A stretch of DNA of 64,000 nucleotides from Hyphomicrobium sp. (GTDB lineage Bacteria; Pseudomonadota; Alphaproteobacteria; Rhizobiales; Hyphomicrobiaceae), in assembly GCA_016793445.1 (NCBI GenBank), contig JAEUME010000001.1, positions 372,001-436,000 of the forward strand. The letters are read 5' to 3'. The position numbers and the translations under genes are program-made. The notes beneath the pieces were generated by a model. It did not search any database and was not told the origin of the DNA. It worked only from the letters and a program-made list of their open reading frames with translations. Shown in pieces: positions 1 through 10,010 of the stretch (positions within the stretch are counted from its first letter, which is position 1; every line of letters begins with the position of its first letter).

Positions 1-354
1 AGAGGCGACGTGCACGAACCCAACGACGAATGGGAACTGGTACTGGCCCGCGACTATTGTGAGCCGCGCCACCACATCAGCCTGGCGCGCGCCGTGGGCC
101 GCAGATTGAGGCGGACGTACGCGTGGCTTCTGCTCATCCAGGCGTTGGCGTACTTCGGTAAGATCGCCATCCATCCCACATCGGTCGAAAGCCTGGCCCA
201 ATTCGTCGACCGGGCGACGATCGGTCCGCTACCCGGTTGGGTTGTTCTATTATGCGGCCTGATCTTCCACGCAAGTTGGATCGTCTTCGCCTTCGTCACC
301 CTTCGCGTTGAACGTGTCGCCCATGGCCGCGGCCACCGGGTCAGCATGGGTTAG
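1..354 (+). CDS. DUF2270 family membrane protein, C-terminal part (partial)
   Basis: The reading frame is open from the first base and ends at TAG 352-354, so this is the 3' end of a gene that starts outside the window. The visible 117 residues contain an ELVLARDY / RHHISLARAVGRRLRR stretch followed by a YAWLLLIQALAYFGKI hydrophobic segment and a second hydrophobic segment near the end. That pattern resembles the C-terminal part of DUF2270 integral membrane proteins, whose function is unknown. The first internal GTG (position 10) is not the true start. The family call is from memory of its motif layout; the membrane nature is seen directly. Confidence 0.7.
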   Translation, partial: RGDVHEPNDEWELVLARDYCEPRHHISLARAVGRRLRRTYAWLLLIQALAYFGKIAIHPTSVESLAQFVDRATIGPLPGWVVLLCGLIFHASWIVFAFVTLRVERVAHGRGHRVSMG

Positions 355-382
355 AGCATTTTCCGATCCTACAGAGCCACTC

Positions 383-508
383 TTTCCTCTCCCGGGACGG
401 GAGAGGATGTCGCGAAGCGACAGGTGAGGGACTTCAACACGCGCCGCTGATTGCGCCAGCCCCCTCATCCGCCCCTTCGGGGCACCTTCTCCCCGCGGGA
501 GAAGGAAG
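383..508. repeat. Dispersed intergenic palindromic repeat
   Basis: Non-coding stretch between two convergent genes. It starts with a CTCTCCCGGGACGGGAGAG palindrome and GTCGCGAAGCGACAGGTGAGG, and ends with CGCCCCTTCGGGGCACC and CTTCTCCCCGCGGGAGAAGG. Such elements are scattered between genes in Hyphomicrobiales genomes. A decayed relative lies at 45215-45270. It may also terminate transcription of both converging genes. Confidence 0.7.
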
Positions 509-528
509 TGAGTCCATGACAATCGGCT

Positions 529-3135
529 CTAGGCAGCCGCCGTACGGCGCTCCGCCAGGGACTGAAGCGTGATCTGGCGCGCACCGCCAAAGAGTTGGCC
601 TTGACCGAACAGCGCTCCGAAACCGAACACCTTCGCCAGTTGCGCCTGATCGTCGATGGACTCCACTACCAGCGTCAACCCAGCCCCCGCCATATGGCGG
701 CAGATGTCAGCCGGCGGCACCATGCCATGCCCCGCAGGCAGGCCGTCGAGGAAAGCCTCCGCCGGCAATTTCACGAAGGCAAAGCCACGCTCAGCCAGCG
801 CACTGAAGTCCGTCGCCAAATGCGTGACATCAGAGAGCGCGAAGCGGAAGCCGAACGAGTTCATGTCAGCCAGAGCTTGCCACGTTCCAGGTCCGAATGC
901 GGCGATATCGGCCTGCGCAAACGTCAGCACAAGCTGCCCCGAAATGGCCGTACGCTCTTCGAAGGTGCGCGCGAATGCCTCCAAGAACCTGCCATCCGTC
1001 ATCGATTGCCCGGCCGTCGGCGACAGCAGCGAGCCCTGCTTGCCGCGCGCCTCGAGTTGCTCGGCAACGCGCGCCGTGCGGCTGAGGCGCTCGATATCGA
1101 ATAGCGCCAACAGATCGCTTGCGCCCACGCTCAGGCTGTCCGCAACCCCGTCGATGTAGGTCCCACCTTGCGCCTTGAGACGAACATCAACCTCGAAATG
1201 CGCCACGCCATAGTCGCCCAGCCCGACGATCGGTTTCAGGAACACATCCATGCGGCTCGCCTCGATCGCCGCGGCGATCTCCGCCAGCTTGCGATCGGGT
1301 ACAGGCCCCGGAACCCCAGACCGCGTCTCACGCGCCTCGGCCGGCTGTTTGGGGGATGCAGGCTGATACGGCGGGGGCTCGTAGTCCTGTCGCGCGCCCG
1401 CATTCTGGGGGTGCGGCGGGGAAGCCGCTACCGATTGTACGATCGCCGGCTGCGGTTGCGGTTGTACGGTGGCCTTCGCTCGAGGCGGCGCATCCATAGA
1501 GGGAAGGAACGAGCGCACTTCCTGGTGTTCTTCAGCGTCTTCGTCCCCGTCATCACGCGACACGGCAATCGGTTGAGCACTCGCCGGGATGAGCGCGTCG
1601 AGCGAGGGAAGCGTGCCGGACGGATACGAGGTCTGCGCGGGCGGCTGGGCCTGCAGCCGGGATCTGACAGACCCCCGTGCTTCTGGATCATGGCCGCGAG
1701 TAGACGTACTGGTCTCGCCCTCGAATGTATTACCAGGGAATTTGCCCGCGGCGCGCTCCGGACCCGTTTTGGGTTGCTTCATGCGTTCAGCGGTCGTGCG
1801 CAGTGCGGCAACGGAATCGTCAAGGCCAGCGTGATGGGGCTGCGACTGATTTTGTGCTGGCGAGCCGTGCATATAATCTGCCGCCGTCGCGTTGCGCAGC
1901 GCCTCTGAGGCATTCACCTCATCCGCAAGGGCCTTGATCTTGCGCTGAACGAGTTCCAGATCGGCTTCGACACTGCGCACGGGCGGAAGCTGGGGTGCGC
2001 GCGCGCTCGTATCATCGCTGCTCGGGGTCGTAGGAGGACGCGGCTGCGTGGCGTCGCTCGGGCGGAACGACCACGCGTCCCGCAGGGCGTCGCCCGTCGT
2101 CTCGGACGTCCCGCTCCAGCTGGGAACATCAACAATCTCCGGCGCGGGATAGTCCTGGAACGCGGGCGCGCTCGATTTATCGGAAGGCGCAGGCTGCGCC
2201 TCCCGATGCGGAGATGGCGCGCCCCCCCGCGCGGGACGCGTAGTCTCAATTGACGTAGCCTCTGTATAATTGCCGCCCTGTGGCGCCCCCTGGGCCGGAG
2301 TAAGCCGGGGGGTACGGGCGATCTGCGATGGTCCCCAACGCGCGTCTGGCAGTATCGGCGACTGGGGCAGATCATCGGGTTCGCCAGCGGCCGGAGCGGC
2401 TTGTGGAGCCACCCGGCCCGCGCTCACGCCAGGCTGGCCACTGTAGTGGGCTTGCGCTGCGTAACGCGGGGCGGGCGGACCATCGGCGGCGCTCGGCGGC
2501 TGACTGCGCTGTGCGGGCGTGCCGGGGCTTGCTGGCGGGCTGGCCGGGGTCTGAGCCGCCGGCGCTGCCTGTCCGCCAGCTTGCTGCTGACCAGCCTTGC
2601 GCGACTCGGCGCGCGCCGTAGTCCGGATATCGCTGCCCTCGGCAGACTTGGGTGGCGTCCAAATGTTGCGCCCTTCGCCAGGCGTTCCCTGATTCCCAGT
2701 CCTATAGGCCGCCCCCACGCCCGCACCAGCGCCTTGCGTTTTGATCCGCGCCATCTCGTGTTCAAGACGCGCAACTTCGTTACGCAACCGCGTAATTTCT
2801 GCCGACCGAACGAGGAGGCCATTGAGCGCCATGAAGATCGCGAATGCCAGCAGGCCAGCCATCGCGGATCCCGGGATGGAGTAGCCAAAATGCACATGCA
2901 CCACACCGCCAACGGCAATGGCCACCAGGGCCATCATCGCAACTACGATGCGCTCCCGCGTCTCGCTGCCCTGCAGAGCCTGATCAGGTGCGGGGGGTGG
3001 CGCGACGCCAGCGGTCCCAGGCTGAACGCCAGCTTGAGCCACAAACTGGCCCGCGCTGCGAACAGCGTCGTCGCCTGACGCATCTGCCGGCGGCCGCCCG
3101 ATCTTGCCCGAGTGCTGATTTGATACAGTGGTCAT
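529..3135 (-). CDS. Membrane protein with degenerate C-terminal EAL domain
   Basis: 868 residues from ATG 3135; an upstream extension to 3471 is open but low-complexity and unlikely to be protein. Two membrane segments (about 62-81 and 87-109) are followed by a short coiled coil (about 111-132), then some 480 residues of Pro/Ala/Gln-rich, probably disordered sequence, then an EAL-like domain (about 617-868). In that domain the signature EAL is replaced by FEV (647-649) and the DDFGTG-type metal loop by SDVTHL; the later VVES glutamate and a GQGQLFG ending are kept. Loss of the catalytic acidic residues predicts no c-di-GMP hydrolysis. It may bind c-di-GMP or act as a scaffold. Single gene, divergent from the SDR-like gene. 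Confidence 0.75.
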   Translation of the reverse strand: MTTVSNQHSGKIGRPPADASGDDAVRSAGQFVAQAGVQPGTAGVAPPPAPDQALQGSETRERIVVAMMALVAIAVGGVVHVHFGYSIPGSAMAGLLAFAIFMALNGLLVRSAEITRLRNEVARLEHEMARIKTQGAGAGVGAAYRTGNQGTPGEGRNIWTPPKSAEGSDIRTTARAESRKAGQQQAGGQAAPAAQTPASPPASPGTPAQRSQPPSAADGPPAPRYAAQAHYSGQPGVSAGRVAPQAAPAAGEPDDLPQSPILPDARWGPSQIARTPRLTPAQGAPQGGNYTEATSIETTRPARGGAPSPHREAQPAPSDKSSAPAFQDYPAPEIVDVPSWSGTSETTGDALRDAWSFRPSDATQPRPPTTPSSDDTSARAPQLPPVRSVEADLELVQRKIKALADEVNASEALRNATAADYMHGSPAQNQSQPHHAGLDDSVAALRTTAERMKQPKTGPERAAGKFPGNTFEGETSTSTRGHDPEARGSVRSRLQAQPPAQTSYPSGTLPSLDALIPASAQPIAVSRDDGDEDAEEHQEVRSFLPSMDAPPRAKATVQPQPQPAIVQSVAASPPHPQNAGARQDYEPPPYQPASPKQPAEARETRSGVPGPVPDRKLAEIAAAIEASRMDVFLKPIVGLGDYGVAHFEVDVRLKAQGGTYIDGVADSLSVGASDLLALFDIERLSRTARVAEQLEARGKQGSLLSPTAGQSMTDGRFLEAFARTFEERTAISGQLVLTFAQADIAAFGPGTWQALADMNSFGFRFALSDVTHLATDFSALAERGFAFVKLPAEAFLDGLPAGHGMVPPADICRHMAGAGLTLVVESIDDQAQLAKVFGFGALFGQGQLFGGARQITLQSLAERRTAAA

Positions 3136-3583
3136 AACGGACAGTGACCCATAAGTTTGATTCTCTTGTTCCGGAGGATCGGTTCCGGGCCTACCGGGTG
3201 CAATCGGACAAGCCAGTCTTTCACCAGAATTCACCGCCGCATTGGACCTGAGGCCGCGATTGCCTGCCGGCGGCGCGCCTTTTTGCAACACTCTGAAAGC
3301 GCATGAAGCCTCCGGGAGCACAATTCTTGGAGGATCCGGGAACCGGATGCAGCTTTCGCGGGCAACCCTTCTCCCCCAAAGCTTACCTGCTTGAGAACGC
3401 TGCGCATCTGGACGCGCCGCCACGCAATCCACAGCTGCCCCATTGCCGCCGCACGCAGGCCGGAGCTCCACCCGAATCGGAGCGCTGTTTAGAGACCGTT
3501 AGGCGAATCAGCGTGCTATCGTGACACCCGATTGTCCCTTGACGTGTCGGGTCATTTTCAGCGCGTCGGGAGGGATTGGCGGC
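3136..3583. promoter_or_regulatory. Divergent intergenic region with ATCCGG palindrome
   Basis: About 450 bases without a convincing gene between the EAL-like and SDR-like genes, which are transcribed away from each other. It contains a perfect ATCCGG-GAA-CCGGAT inverted repeat at 3334-3348, a plausible operator. I could not assign clear -35/-10 boxes. Confidence 0.4.
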
Positions 3584-4324
3584 ATGTACATGGGCGTGAT
3601 CGGGAATAGTCCTGAGGGTGAAATACTGCGTGAGTTGGCTGGCACCCGCGTGCTTGTCACGGGTCTTACCCGTGATATTGGCGTCGATGTTGCGCGGGCT
3701 TTTGCAGACGTGAGATGCCGGCTGGTGGTCCAGACCAACGACCTAACTCCGGATATGACCGCGCTCGTCGCGTTGCTCTCTCAAAGCGCCGCCGAACTCA
3801 AGCTCTATACAGACCCGATCCGATCCGCCGATCCGGCAATCCGCTTCGCCCAAGGATGCCAGCAGGCTTTCGGAGGCCTCGACACCGTCGTCAACCTGCA
3901 GACCATCACACGCGAGGAAATGCGCTTGGTGGCCAGCGAAGCGGACGTGGAGCGTCTCATCACTGCCAAGCTCACGCCGCTCACCCATATCACCCGGGTA
4001 TGCGCCAATCGCATGCGCGTCATTTTTGCCGAGGGCTCCATTCTGAATGTCCTGACCATGCCGGCACCCGAAAGTGCTCGCCAAGCCGCCATCGCCGGCT
4101 TGGCACGCACTGCACTTGCCGCCATGACCCGCGGAGAAGCCGGCCAGTGGGCGGACCAATCCGTGCGCATCAACTGCATTGCTCCGCGCACCGACGTCGT
4201 GCCGCAGTCGGGCGCAGCCTTGAAGAGCGAGCCGGACATTGCCGCGCTCGCGCTCTATCTCGCTTCGCGGCGGGGCAAAACGCTCTCCAGTCACATCTTC
4301 GACGCGGAGATGGCAGAGCGCTAA
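3584..4324 (+). CDS. SDR-fold protein lacking the catalytic Tyr-Lys pair
   Basis: The ATG at 3584 is preferred over an upstream GTG (3521) because GGGAGGG lies about 8 bases before it; the product is 246 residues, normal for the short-chain dehydrogenase/reductase family. The N-terminal cofactor loop TGLTRDIG (26-33) fits the Rossmann TGxxxxIG motif. The usual NAG is NLQ, and the YxxxK catalytic motif is replaced by E163-SAR-Q167 within APESARQAAIAGL. It probably binds a dinucleotide but should not catalyse standard SDR chemistry; a regulatory or structural role is inferred. It is followed by a strong terminator, so it is likely monocistronic. Confidence 0.75.
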   Translation: MYMGVIGNSPEGEILRELAGTRVLVTGLTRDIGVDVARAFADVRCRLVVQTNDLTPDMTALVALLSQSAAELKLYTDPIRSADPAIRFAQGCQQAFGGLDTVVNLQTITREEMRLVASEADVERLITAKLTPLTHITRVCANRMRVIFAEGSILNVLTMPAPESARQAAIAGLARTALAAMTRGEAGQWADQSVRINCIAPRTDVVPQSGAALKSEPDIAALALYLASRRGKTLSSHIFDAEMAER

Positions 4325-4376
4325 GAGACGGTGGGGAGCGCCAATCGCGCTCCAAGTCTTGAAGACCTGCAGATGC

Positions 4377-4408
4377 GAAAAGGGCGGCAAGAAATTGCCG
4401 CCCTTTTC
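4377..4408 (+). terminator. Rho-independent terminator after SDR-like gene
   Basis: Perfect 14-bp stem GAAAAGGGCGGCAA / TTGCCGCCCTTTTC around a GAAA tetraloop, with a T-rich right arm, 52 bases after the stop codon. Being symmetric it could work in both directions. Confidence 0.9.
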
Positions 4409-4534
4409 ATATTTGGCGTGAACGCCAATCAATACGCCGGTCGTTGGAACGCCACTTAATACAAAAGAAAATACCTGCCCATATATATAAATGTTGCAAT
4501 TTCAATTACTGCGGGCAAGAAACCGGAAACAATC

Positions 4535-5884
4535 GTGAAAAATTTAAAAACGAGAATTCTCATTGCCGATGACGACCCCGTTTATCGGGAGGTGGGCAAG
4601 GAGGCGCTCGAGCAGGCGGGCTATGAGGTCACGGCTGCGGCCGATGGCGAGAAGGCCATCGCCGCCTTGGCGGCGCAGGCATTTCACGCCGCCGCCGTCG
4701 ACCTGACGATGCCCGGGGCGGACGGTATTGCCGTCATCACCGCAGCGCGCGCGCAGGGGCCCAACGTAAATACACCCATTGTCGTGATTACCGGGCACGA
4801 TGACACTTCCGCCGTCCAGTGTGCCTATGAGGCGGGAGCCACGTCTTTCCTCACAAAGCCGCTGAATTGGCTCTTATTCACCCACCATATGCAGTTCATA
4901 TTGCGTTCGGGGCAACTGGAAAACCAATTGCGCGAAGCAACCCAAGCCGCTGCCTTCCTGAGCGACCTCAAGGGTCAGATGCTCGGCGCGCTGGCGCGCG
5001 AATTCCAGATGCCGATCAAGACCATATACGGTTTCGCCGAATTGATCCGGCGCGAGGTCTATGGCCCACTTACACCTCCCAACTACCGCGAGCTGGTGGT
5101 CGACATGGGCAACGCGGCTCACAAACTCAATAGCTCGTTCTTGAAGCTGATGGACCTCGGCAACGCCTTGAGCGAACAGCTCGACATCAAGAGCGAGACG
5201 ATCTCGCTTCACGAGACGATCAAGGACGTCCTCTTGTCCATCAGCGAGGAAGCCGGCCGCCGCCACGTCCGCGTCGAGCCCTTTCTCGACGTTCCCCGGC
5301 ACATTGCGCTTCACGGCGACCGCGTCTTATTCATTCAGGCCGTCAGAGCAATTGTCGCAAATGCGATCCGTCTTGCTCCGCATAACTCGCAAGTGAGCGT
5401 GCGCGCCTGGATCGGCAGCGACGGCGGATTAAAGATAGCAGCCGCCGATCACGGTCCGCCGATTTCGGCCAGCATCATCGCGGAAATTAAAAGCTCCGCT
5501 GGCGAAGGCATGAATGCGGTCCATCCCGGCACGCAGACACGCGACGTCGGCGTCAAGATCGCCAAGGTTCTCGTTGAAGCCCATCAGGGCAGCCTCGACG
5601 TTCAATCGGACGGCAGGGGCACAAATATCGTCTATATCAATCTCCCCGCGGCACGCATAAAGCCGCTTGCCGGCCGTGCCGATCCCGCCTTGCCGAGCGA
5701 GGGCGAAGAGCAGCGGCTTGCCGATATCAGCGCAGCGCTGGCGCAGGACCCGCGCGTCCGGTTCGCCCGTGCAGGCGTTGACGTGCCCGAGGCGCCGGCA
5801 ACGGGGCACGTCAAATCGCTGAGCGGCGGCGCGCCAACGCTCCCTCAGTCCCTTGCAGACAAACTCCGCGCGAGGGTGCCGTGA
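4535..5884 (+). CDS. Receiver domain fused to a degenerate histidine kinase
   Basis: 449 residues from GTG 4535. An N-terminal receiver domain (about 6-125) has the acidic cluster DDD, phospho-acceptor D56 in DLTMPG, and K108. A dimerisation/H-box region follows (about 148-230), but where kinases have SHELRTPL this protein reads AREFQMPI, with Arg155 in place of the phosphorylated His. A GHKL-like ATPase domain follows (about 255-375) with a weak N box (VANAIRLAP) and G box (AADHGPP). It can probably receive phosphate but not autophosphorylate on His. The next gene, an intact hybrid kinase, overlaps its stop codon (GTGA), so the two are translationally coupled and probably partners. Confidence 0.85.
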   Translation: MKNLKTRILIADDDPVYREVGKEALEQAGYEVTAAADGEKAIAALAAQAFHAAAVDLTMPGADGIAVITAARAQGPNVNTPIVVITGHDDTSAVQCAYEAGATSFLTKPLNWLLFTHHMQFILRSGQLENQLREATQAAAFLSDLKGQMLGALAREFQMPIKTIYGFAELIRREVYGPLTPPNYRELVVDMGNAAHKLNSSFLKLMDLGNALSEQLDIKSETISLHETIKDVLLSISEEAGRRHVRVEPFLDVPRHIALHGDRVLFIQAVRAIVANAIRLAPHNSQVSVRAWIGSDGGLKIAAADHGPPISASIIAEIKSSAGEGMNAVHPGTQTRDVGVKIAKVLVEAHQGSLDVQSDGRGTNIVYINLPAARIKPLAGRADPALPSEGEEQRLADISAALAQDPRVRFARAGVDVPEAPATGHVKSLSGGAPTLPQSLADKLRARVP

Positions 5885-8727
5885 CCACGCGATCCGCTGT
5901 CAGCGATGCATTTTGGGAGCATCTCGGCATCAAGCCCAATACGTCGACGTCCGTCGAGGCGGCGGTATCGCGCGCAACGGTCGCGCTGCTCTACAAGCAG
6001 CTCCCCCATGGATTGCTCGCTTCCGTCGTCAACAGCGCGCTGCTCGTCTGGATTCTGGCAGATGTCGTGGACGTGGCCACGCTGACGGCTTGGCTCTTTC
6101 TCATGTTCAGTGTCAGCGCGGTCAGATACGCGCTCGTCCTGGGTTTCCGCTCGGAGGCCGCACAAAGCATCGATATCGCCAAATGGCGCGCGTACTTCTT
6201 CCACACAGCCGCCGTGACGGCCGCATTGTGGGGTATTGCGGGCGTTGCCCTCTTCCCCGCCGGCAGCACACAGCATCAGGCGTATATCGGTTTCGTTCTT
6301 GCCGGCATGGCTGCCGGCGCCTCGGGCACAATGGCGGCCGATGACAGGATCTACCGCATCTACGTGTTGGTTACGATCACGCCCTACATGATGCGCCTGG
6401 CGCTTGAAGGCACGCCGATGACATTCGCCATGTCCATCATGGCGGCGGTGTTCGTGATGGGAATGGGCATGGCCTCGCGCAGAAACGCCAAGGCGACACG
6501 CGAATCCATGACGCTGCGCTTTGCCAACGCCGATCTGGCCCGCGACTTGGAGACGACGATCGAGCGCCTCCAAAAAACCAATGCGGCCTACCAGGAAGCC
6601 ATCGAGGAGAACCAGCGCAATCTGGTATCTCTTGAACATGCCGTTGAGGAAGCCAAGGCGTCGACGGAAGCCAAGTCCCAGTTCCTCGCCAATATGAGTC
6701 ACGAAATCCGCACGCCCATGAACGGCGTGTTCGGCATGACCGACCTCTTGATGCGCACCGCTCTTGACGCGCGCCAGCGCAAGCTCGTGCGCACCATCAA
6801 CGACTCCGCCCGTGCGCTGCTCACCATCATCAACGACATTCTCGATCTATCGCGCATCGAATCCGGCAAACTGGAACTCGACCGCCACGAGTTCGCCTTG
6901 CGCGAGGCCGTCGAACGCTGCGCGGATCTGTTCTCAGGCCAGGCGCAGGCAAAGGGACTGGATCTGACAATCTATGTGGCGCGCGACCTGCCTCATACGG
7001 TGATGGGCGACAGCGGACGATTAAAGCAGGTTCTTCTCAATCTCATCGGCAATGCGCTCAAGTTCACAAGGGATGGCGAGATCGCCGTCCGTGTCACCCG
7101 CTCAGGCGGCGAAGGCAACGCGGCGCGCGTGCTCTTTGAGGTACGCGACACCGGGATCGGCATCGACGCGGGCGTGCGTGAGAAGTTGTTCCAGCCGTTT
7201 ACGCAGGCCGAGACGTCCATCAACCGGCGGTTCGGCGGAACGGGACTTGGCTTGTCGATTTCACGCCATCTCGTTGCTTTGATGGGCGGGACCATCGACC
7301 TCGACAGCGAATTAGGCAAGGGTACGCGGGTCTACTTCGCGTTGGATTTCGATGCTGGCCCATCAGGCGCCTTGGGCGACGACCTCGACCTGAGCGTGCT
7401 GGAAAAGGCGCGCATCCTCGTGATCGACGACCGCGAAACCAACCGCGAGATCATGGCGAGCTACTTGTCCGGCTGTGGCGCAATCGTCGTTCTGGCCGCC
7501 AATACCGCCGACGCGTGGCCGCTGCTTGTGGAGGCGTCGGAGGCAAAGACGCCTTTCCACGCCGCCGTCGTGGACATGATGATGCCTCAAGAGAACGGCC
7601 TGGAATTCGCAACACGCGTCAAGGCCGATGAGGCCTTGGGGTCCCTCAAGATCATTCTTGCAAGCTCGCTGAGTTGGCAGGGAGACCTCGCCAGCGTGCG
7701 CCAGGCGGGCGTGGAGCTGATCTTGACCAAACCCATACGCCGTCACGAGCTGCTTGACGCGGCGGCGCGCGCCATCTCCGGCAGCCGCCATGAAGGCTGG
7801 CGAGCACGACGGGTTGGCGCAGGCGAAGATGGCGCCCCCGGCGATGAAGATCATGCACGAGGCACGGCGACAGGCAGCAACACAACGCTGCGCCGGTTCC
7901 ACGCCAAGGTTCTGTTGGCGGAAGATAATCCCGTCAACGTAGAGGTCGCGCGTGAATTGCTGACCGCGGCCGGTTGCCGGGTTTCGGTCGCCGGCAACGG
8001 ACTGGAGGCACTTGCCCAGTTTCAGGATGCGCGCTTCGATGTCGTCCTGATGGATTGCCAGATGCCGATCATGGACGGCATTGCGGCGGTCCGCAAAATG
8101 CGTGAGATCGAGCATGAGCAGGCGCTGATCCGCACCCCCGTCATCGCGGTGACGGCCAACGCCTTCTCGGAAGACCGCGCGCGTTGCCTCGCGGCCGGCA
8201 TGGACGACTATATCTCCAAGCCCTACAGCGAGGAGACGCTCGTCAACACGCTGTCGCGCTGGCTTCCGGTACGGCCGAAGACCAAGCTGCAGGATGAAAG
8301 ACCCGCCACAGACGAGACCGCCGCCGCATCCGCCCTGGCACCCGCCAGCGAAGAGCCCGTGATCGACGAGGGCATGATCGCCGCCTTGAAAGCGGGACGG
8401 CCGGATCTTCTCGCCAGGCTCATCAAGACGTTTCTCGCCTATGCGCCTGATGCCCTCGCGGGCTTGGAGCAGGCGCGCGATGCCGCCGACTTGAGCAGGC
8501 TCTCCATGCTGGCACACGCGTTGAAGTCATCCAGCGCCAATCTCGGGGCTGTGAAACTGGCCAGCCTCTGCCGGGAACTCGAACAGAGGGCCTTGGCAGG
8601 TTCCCAGGCCGAAGCCATTGCTCTCGTCGCTGAGATCAAGGCGGCCTTTGGAAGGGTTGCCGAAGCACTGGAAAGGCAGGCGGCGAGTCTCGCCGGGACG
8701 CCGGACTCCGCCCGGGCCACGGGTTGA
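5881..8727 (+). CDS. BarA-like hybrid sensor histidine kinase
   Basis: 948 residues from a GTG that overlaps the previous stop. About five membrane segments (roughly 35-200) form the sensor, followed by a coiled coil (about 215-265). The HisKA H box [13 protein letters not shown] has His274; the ATPase domain has the N box [16 protein letters not shown] and GGTGLGLSI. Two receiver domains follow, with phospho-acceptors D565 and D725 (DCQMPIMDG), and a C-terminal HPt domain with His879 in [12 protein letters not shown]. All phosphorelay residues are present, so this is a complete His-Asp-Asp-His relay. Its output partner is not obvious; the coupled upstream receiver protein is the nearest candidate. 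Confidence 0.93.
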   Translation: MTTRSAVSDAFWEHLGIKPNTSTSVEAAVSRATVALLYKQLPHGLLASVVNSALLVWILADVVDVATLTAWLFLMFSVSAVRYALVLGFRSEAAQSIDIAKWRAYFFHTAAVTAALWGIAGVALFPAGSTQHQAYIGFVLAGMAAGASGTMAADDRIYRIYVLVTITPYMMRLALEGTPMTFAMSIMAAVFVMGMGMASRRNAKATRESMTLRFANADLARDLETTIERLQKTNAAYQEAIEENQRNLVSLEHAVEEAKASTEAKSQFLANMSHEIRTPMNGVFGMTDLLMRTALDARQRKLVRTINDSARALLTIINDILDLSRIESGKLELDRHEFALREAVERCADLFSGQAQAKGLDLTIYVARDLPHTVMGDSGRLKQVLLNLIGNALKFTRDGEIAVRVTRSGGEGNAARVLFEVRDTGIGIDAGVREKLFQPFTQAETSINRRFGGTGLGLSISRHLVALMGGTIDLDSELGKGTRVYFALDFDAGPSGALGDDLDLSVLEKARILVIDDRETNREIMASYLSGCGAIVVLAANTADAWPLLVEASEAKTPFHAAVVDMMMPQENGLEFATRVKADEALGSLKIILASSLSWQGDLASVRQAGVELILTKPIRRHELLDAAARAISGSRHEGWRARRVGAGEDGAPGDEDHARGTATGSNTTLRRFHAKVLLAEDNPVNVEVARELLTAAGCRVSVAGNGLEALAQFQDARFDVVLMDCQMPIMDGIAAVRKMREIEHEQALIRTPVIAVTANAFSEDRARCLAAGMDDYISKPYSEETLVNTLSRWLPVRPKTKLQDERPATDETAAASALAPASEEPVIDEGMIAALKAGRPDLLARLIKTFLAYAPDALAGLEQARDAADLSRLSMLAHALKSSSANLGAVKLASLCRELEQRALAGSQAEAIALVAEIKAAFGRVAEALERQAASLAGTPDSARATG

Positions 8728-8844
8728 CGTGTCCAGTTAAGCCGTGCCGTCAAAGGAGATTTGCGGGCAATTTCGCCGTCTGGTTTGCGTTTGGCCGCGC
8801 AACGCGGGATGATCGCCCTCAAGCGAGGTTCCCGGACGGCGACC

Positions 8845-9783
8845 ATGGACATCCGACAACTGCAGTACTTGGTTGCATTAGCACGCGAGAAGCACTTCAC
8901 GCGGGCGGCAAGCGCCTGCCATGTGACCCAGCCCACGTTGTCGGGGCGCATCCGTCAGCTTGAACTGGAGCTTGGTGTGCCGATCGTGGAGCGCTCCCAG
9001 CGCTACCAGGGTCTTACCCCCGAAGGCGAACGGGTGCTGAAGTGGGCGCAGCTCATCTTGAACAACTGGCAGTCCATGCAGCAGGAGCTTGCGCACCTGA
9101 CGGACCGTGACGCAGGGCTCACCGGGCGGCTTGTCCTTGGTGGCATCCCCTCCGCGTTGCCGATGATACCGTTTCTGACCAAGGAGGTCCGTGAGGCCCA
9201 TCCGGGGATCGACTTCACTGTGATGTCGATGAGTTCGGAGGAGATCCTGCGCGCGCTGGACGATTTCGCCATAGACGTCGGGATCACGTATCTCGACAAT
9301 GAGCCCATCGAGGGGCTCCTCGCCTCTCCATTATATAGAGAACGTTACTGCCTGTTCGTAACAGAGGCTCATCCACTCGCCAGTCGCGAAACGGTGACGT
9401 GGCAGGAGGCGGCGCGCGAGCGCCTTTGCCTGCTGACGAGCAATATGCAGAACCGGCGCATCATAGATCGCGCGTTCCGCGGAGCCGATTGCCGGCCCAC
9501 CCCGGAGCTGGAAACCAACTCCGTCATTAATCTATGTGCCAATGTGCGCCTCATGGGACTAGCCAGCATCATGCCGGACTATATCCTGGGCATCCTGGGT
9601 CCCCACTCAGGGATCAAGGCGATTCCCTTGAAAGAGCCCGAGGTCGTGCACAACGTCGGACTTGTCGCAGTGAAAAGAACCCCCCTTTCCCCCCTTATCG
9701 GTGTGCTCATGGAGGCCGGCCGGACATTCCGCCCCCAGCCGGCGGGTATGGATCCCCCCAACCACCCGCTGCCAATTTATTGA
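8845..9783 (+). CDS. LysR-family regulator, probable formate dehydrogenase regulator (FdsR-like)
   Basis: The ATG at 8845 (MDIRQLQYLVALAREKHF) is the canonical LysR start; an upstream TTG at 8761 adds 28 residues with no family resemblance. 312 residues: N-terminal winged helix-turn-helix (AREKHFTRAASACHVTQPTLS) and a C-terminal substrate-binding domain (about 90-300). It lies 227 bases upstream of, and in the same direction as, the fds operon, the usual place for FdsR-type regulators of NAD-dependent formate dehydrogenases. Control of fds is inferred from position and from a LysR-type palindrome in the gap. Confidence 0.88.
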   Translation: MDIRQLQYLVALAREKHFTRAASACHVTQPTLSGRIRQLELELGVPIVERSQRYQGLTPEGERVLKWAQLILNNWQSMQQELAHLTDRDAGLTGRLVLGGIPSALPMIPFLTKEVREAHPGIDFTVMSMSSEEILRALDDFAIDVGITYLDNEPIEGLLASPLYRERYCLFVTEAHPLASRETVTWQEAARERLCLLTSNMQNRRIIDRAFRGADCRPTPELETNSVINLCANVRLMGLASIMPDYILGILGPHSGIKAIPLKEPEVVHNVGLVAVKRTPLSPLIGVLMEAGRTFRPQPAGMDPPNHPLPIY

Positions 9784-10010
9784 ATAGCTACAGTGCGCTA
9801 GTACCCTCACCGACTAAGTCCGATCATTCTCAACCAACCTCGACCAACTCCGCAGTTGGTGCGGTGCAGCATTGTTGTCGTCAATAATAAAATCGACAAT
9901 AACGATTTGAGTATGCGGGAAGTATCGGCGACTTTCCGGCAACTCGGCGAACACCTATATCAAGAGCAAATCTAAAAAAGGGGCCTCGAGCGCGAGGCTA
10001 GCGGCAGTTT
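9784..10010 (+). promoter_or_regulatory. fds operon promoter region with LysR-type operator candidate
   Basis: Gap between lysR and fdsG. A 6-bp-arm palindrome AAATCG-N7-CGATTT at 9890-9908 contains the LysR consensus T-N11-A (T9893, A9905). Further upstream a hairpin ACCAACT-CCGC-AGTTGGT (9843-9860) follows the lysR stop. Close to the start codon is a small stem GCCTCG/CGAGGC (9983-9998). I could not place -35/-10 boxes with confidence. Confidence 0.55.

Noticed and set aside
3136..3471. N-terminal extension of the EAL-like protein
   Set aside because: Low-complexity, Arg/Pro-rich translation; the ATG at 3135 gives a plausible start of a cytoplasmic N terminus.
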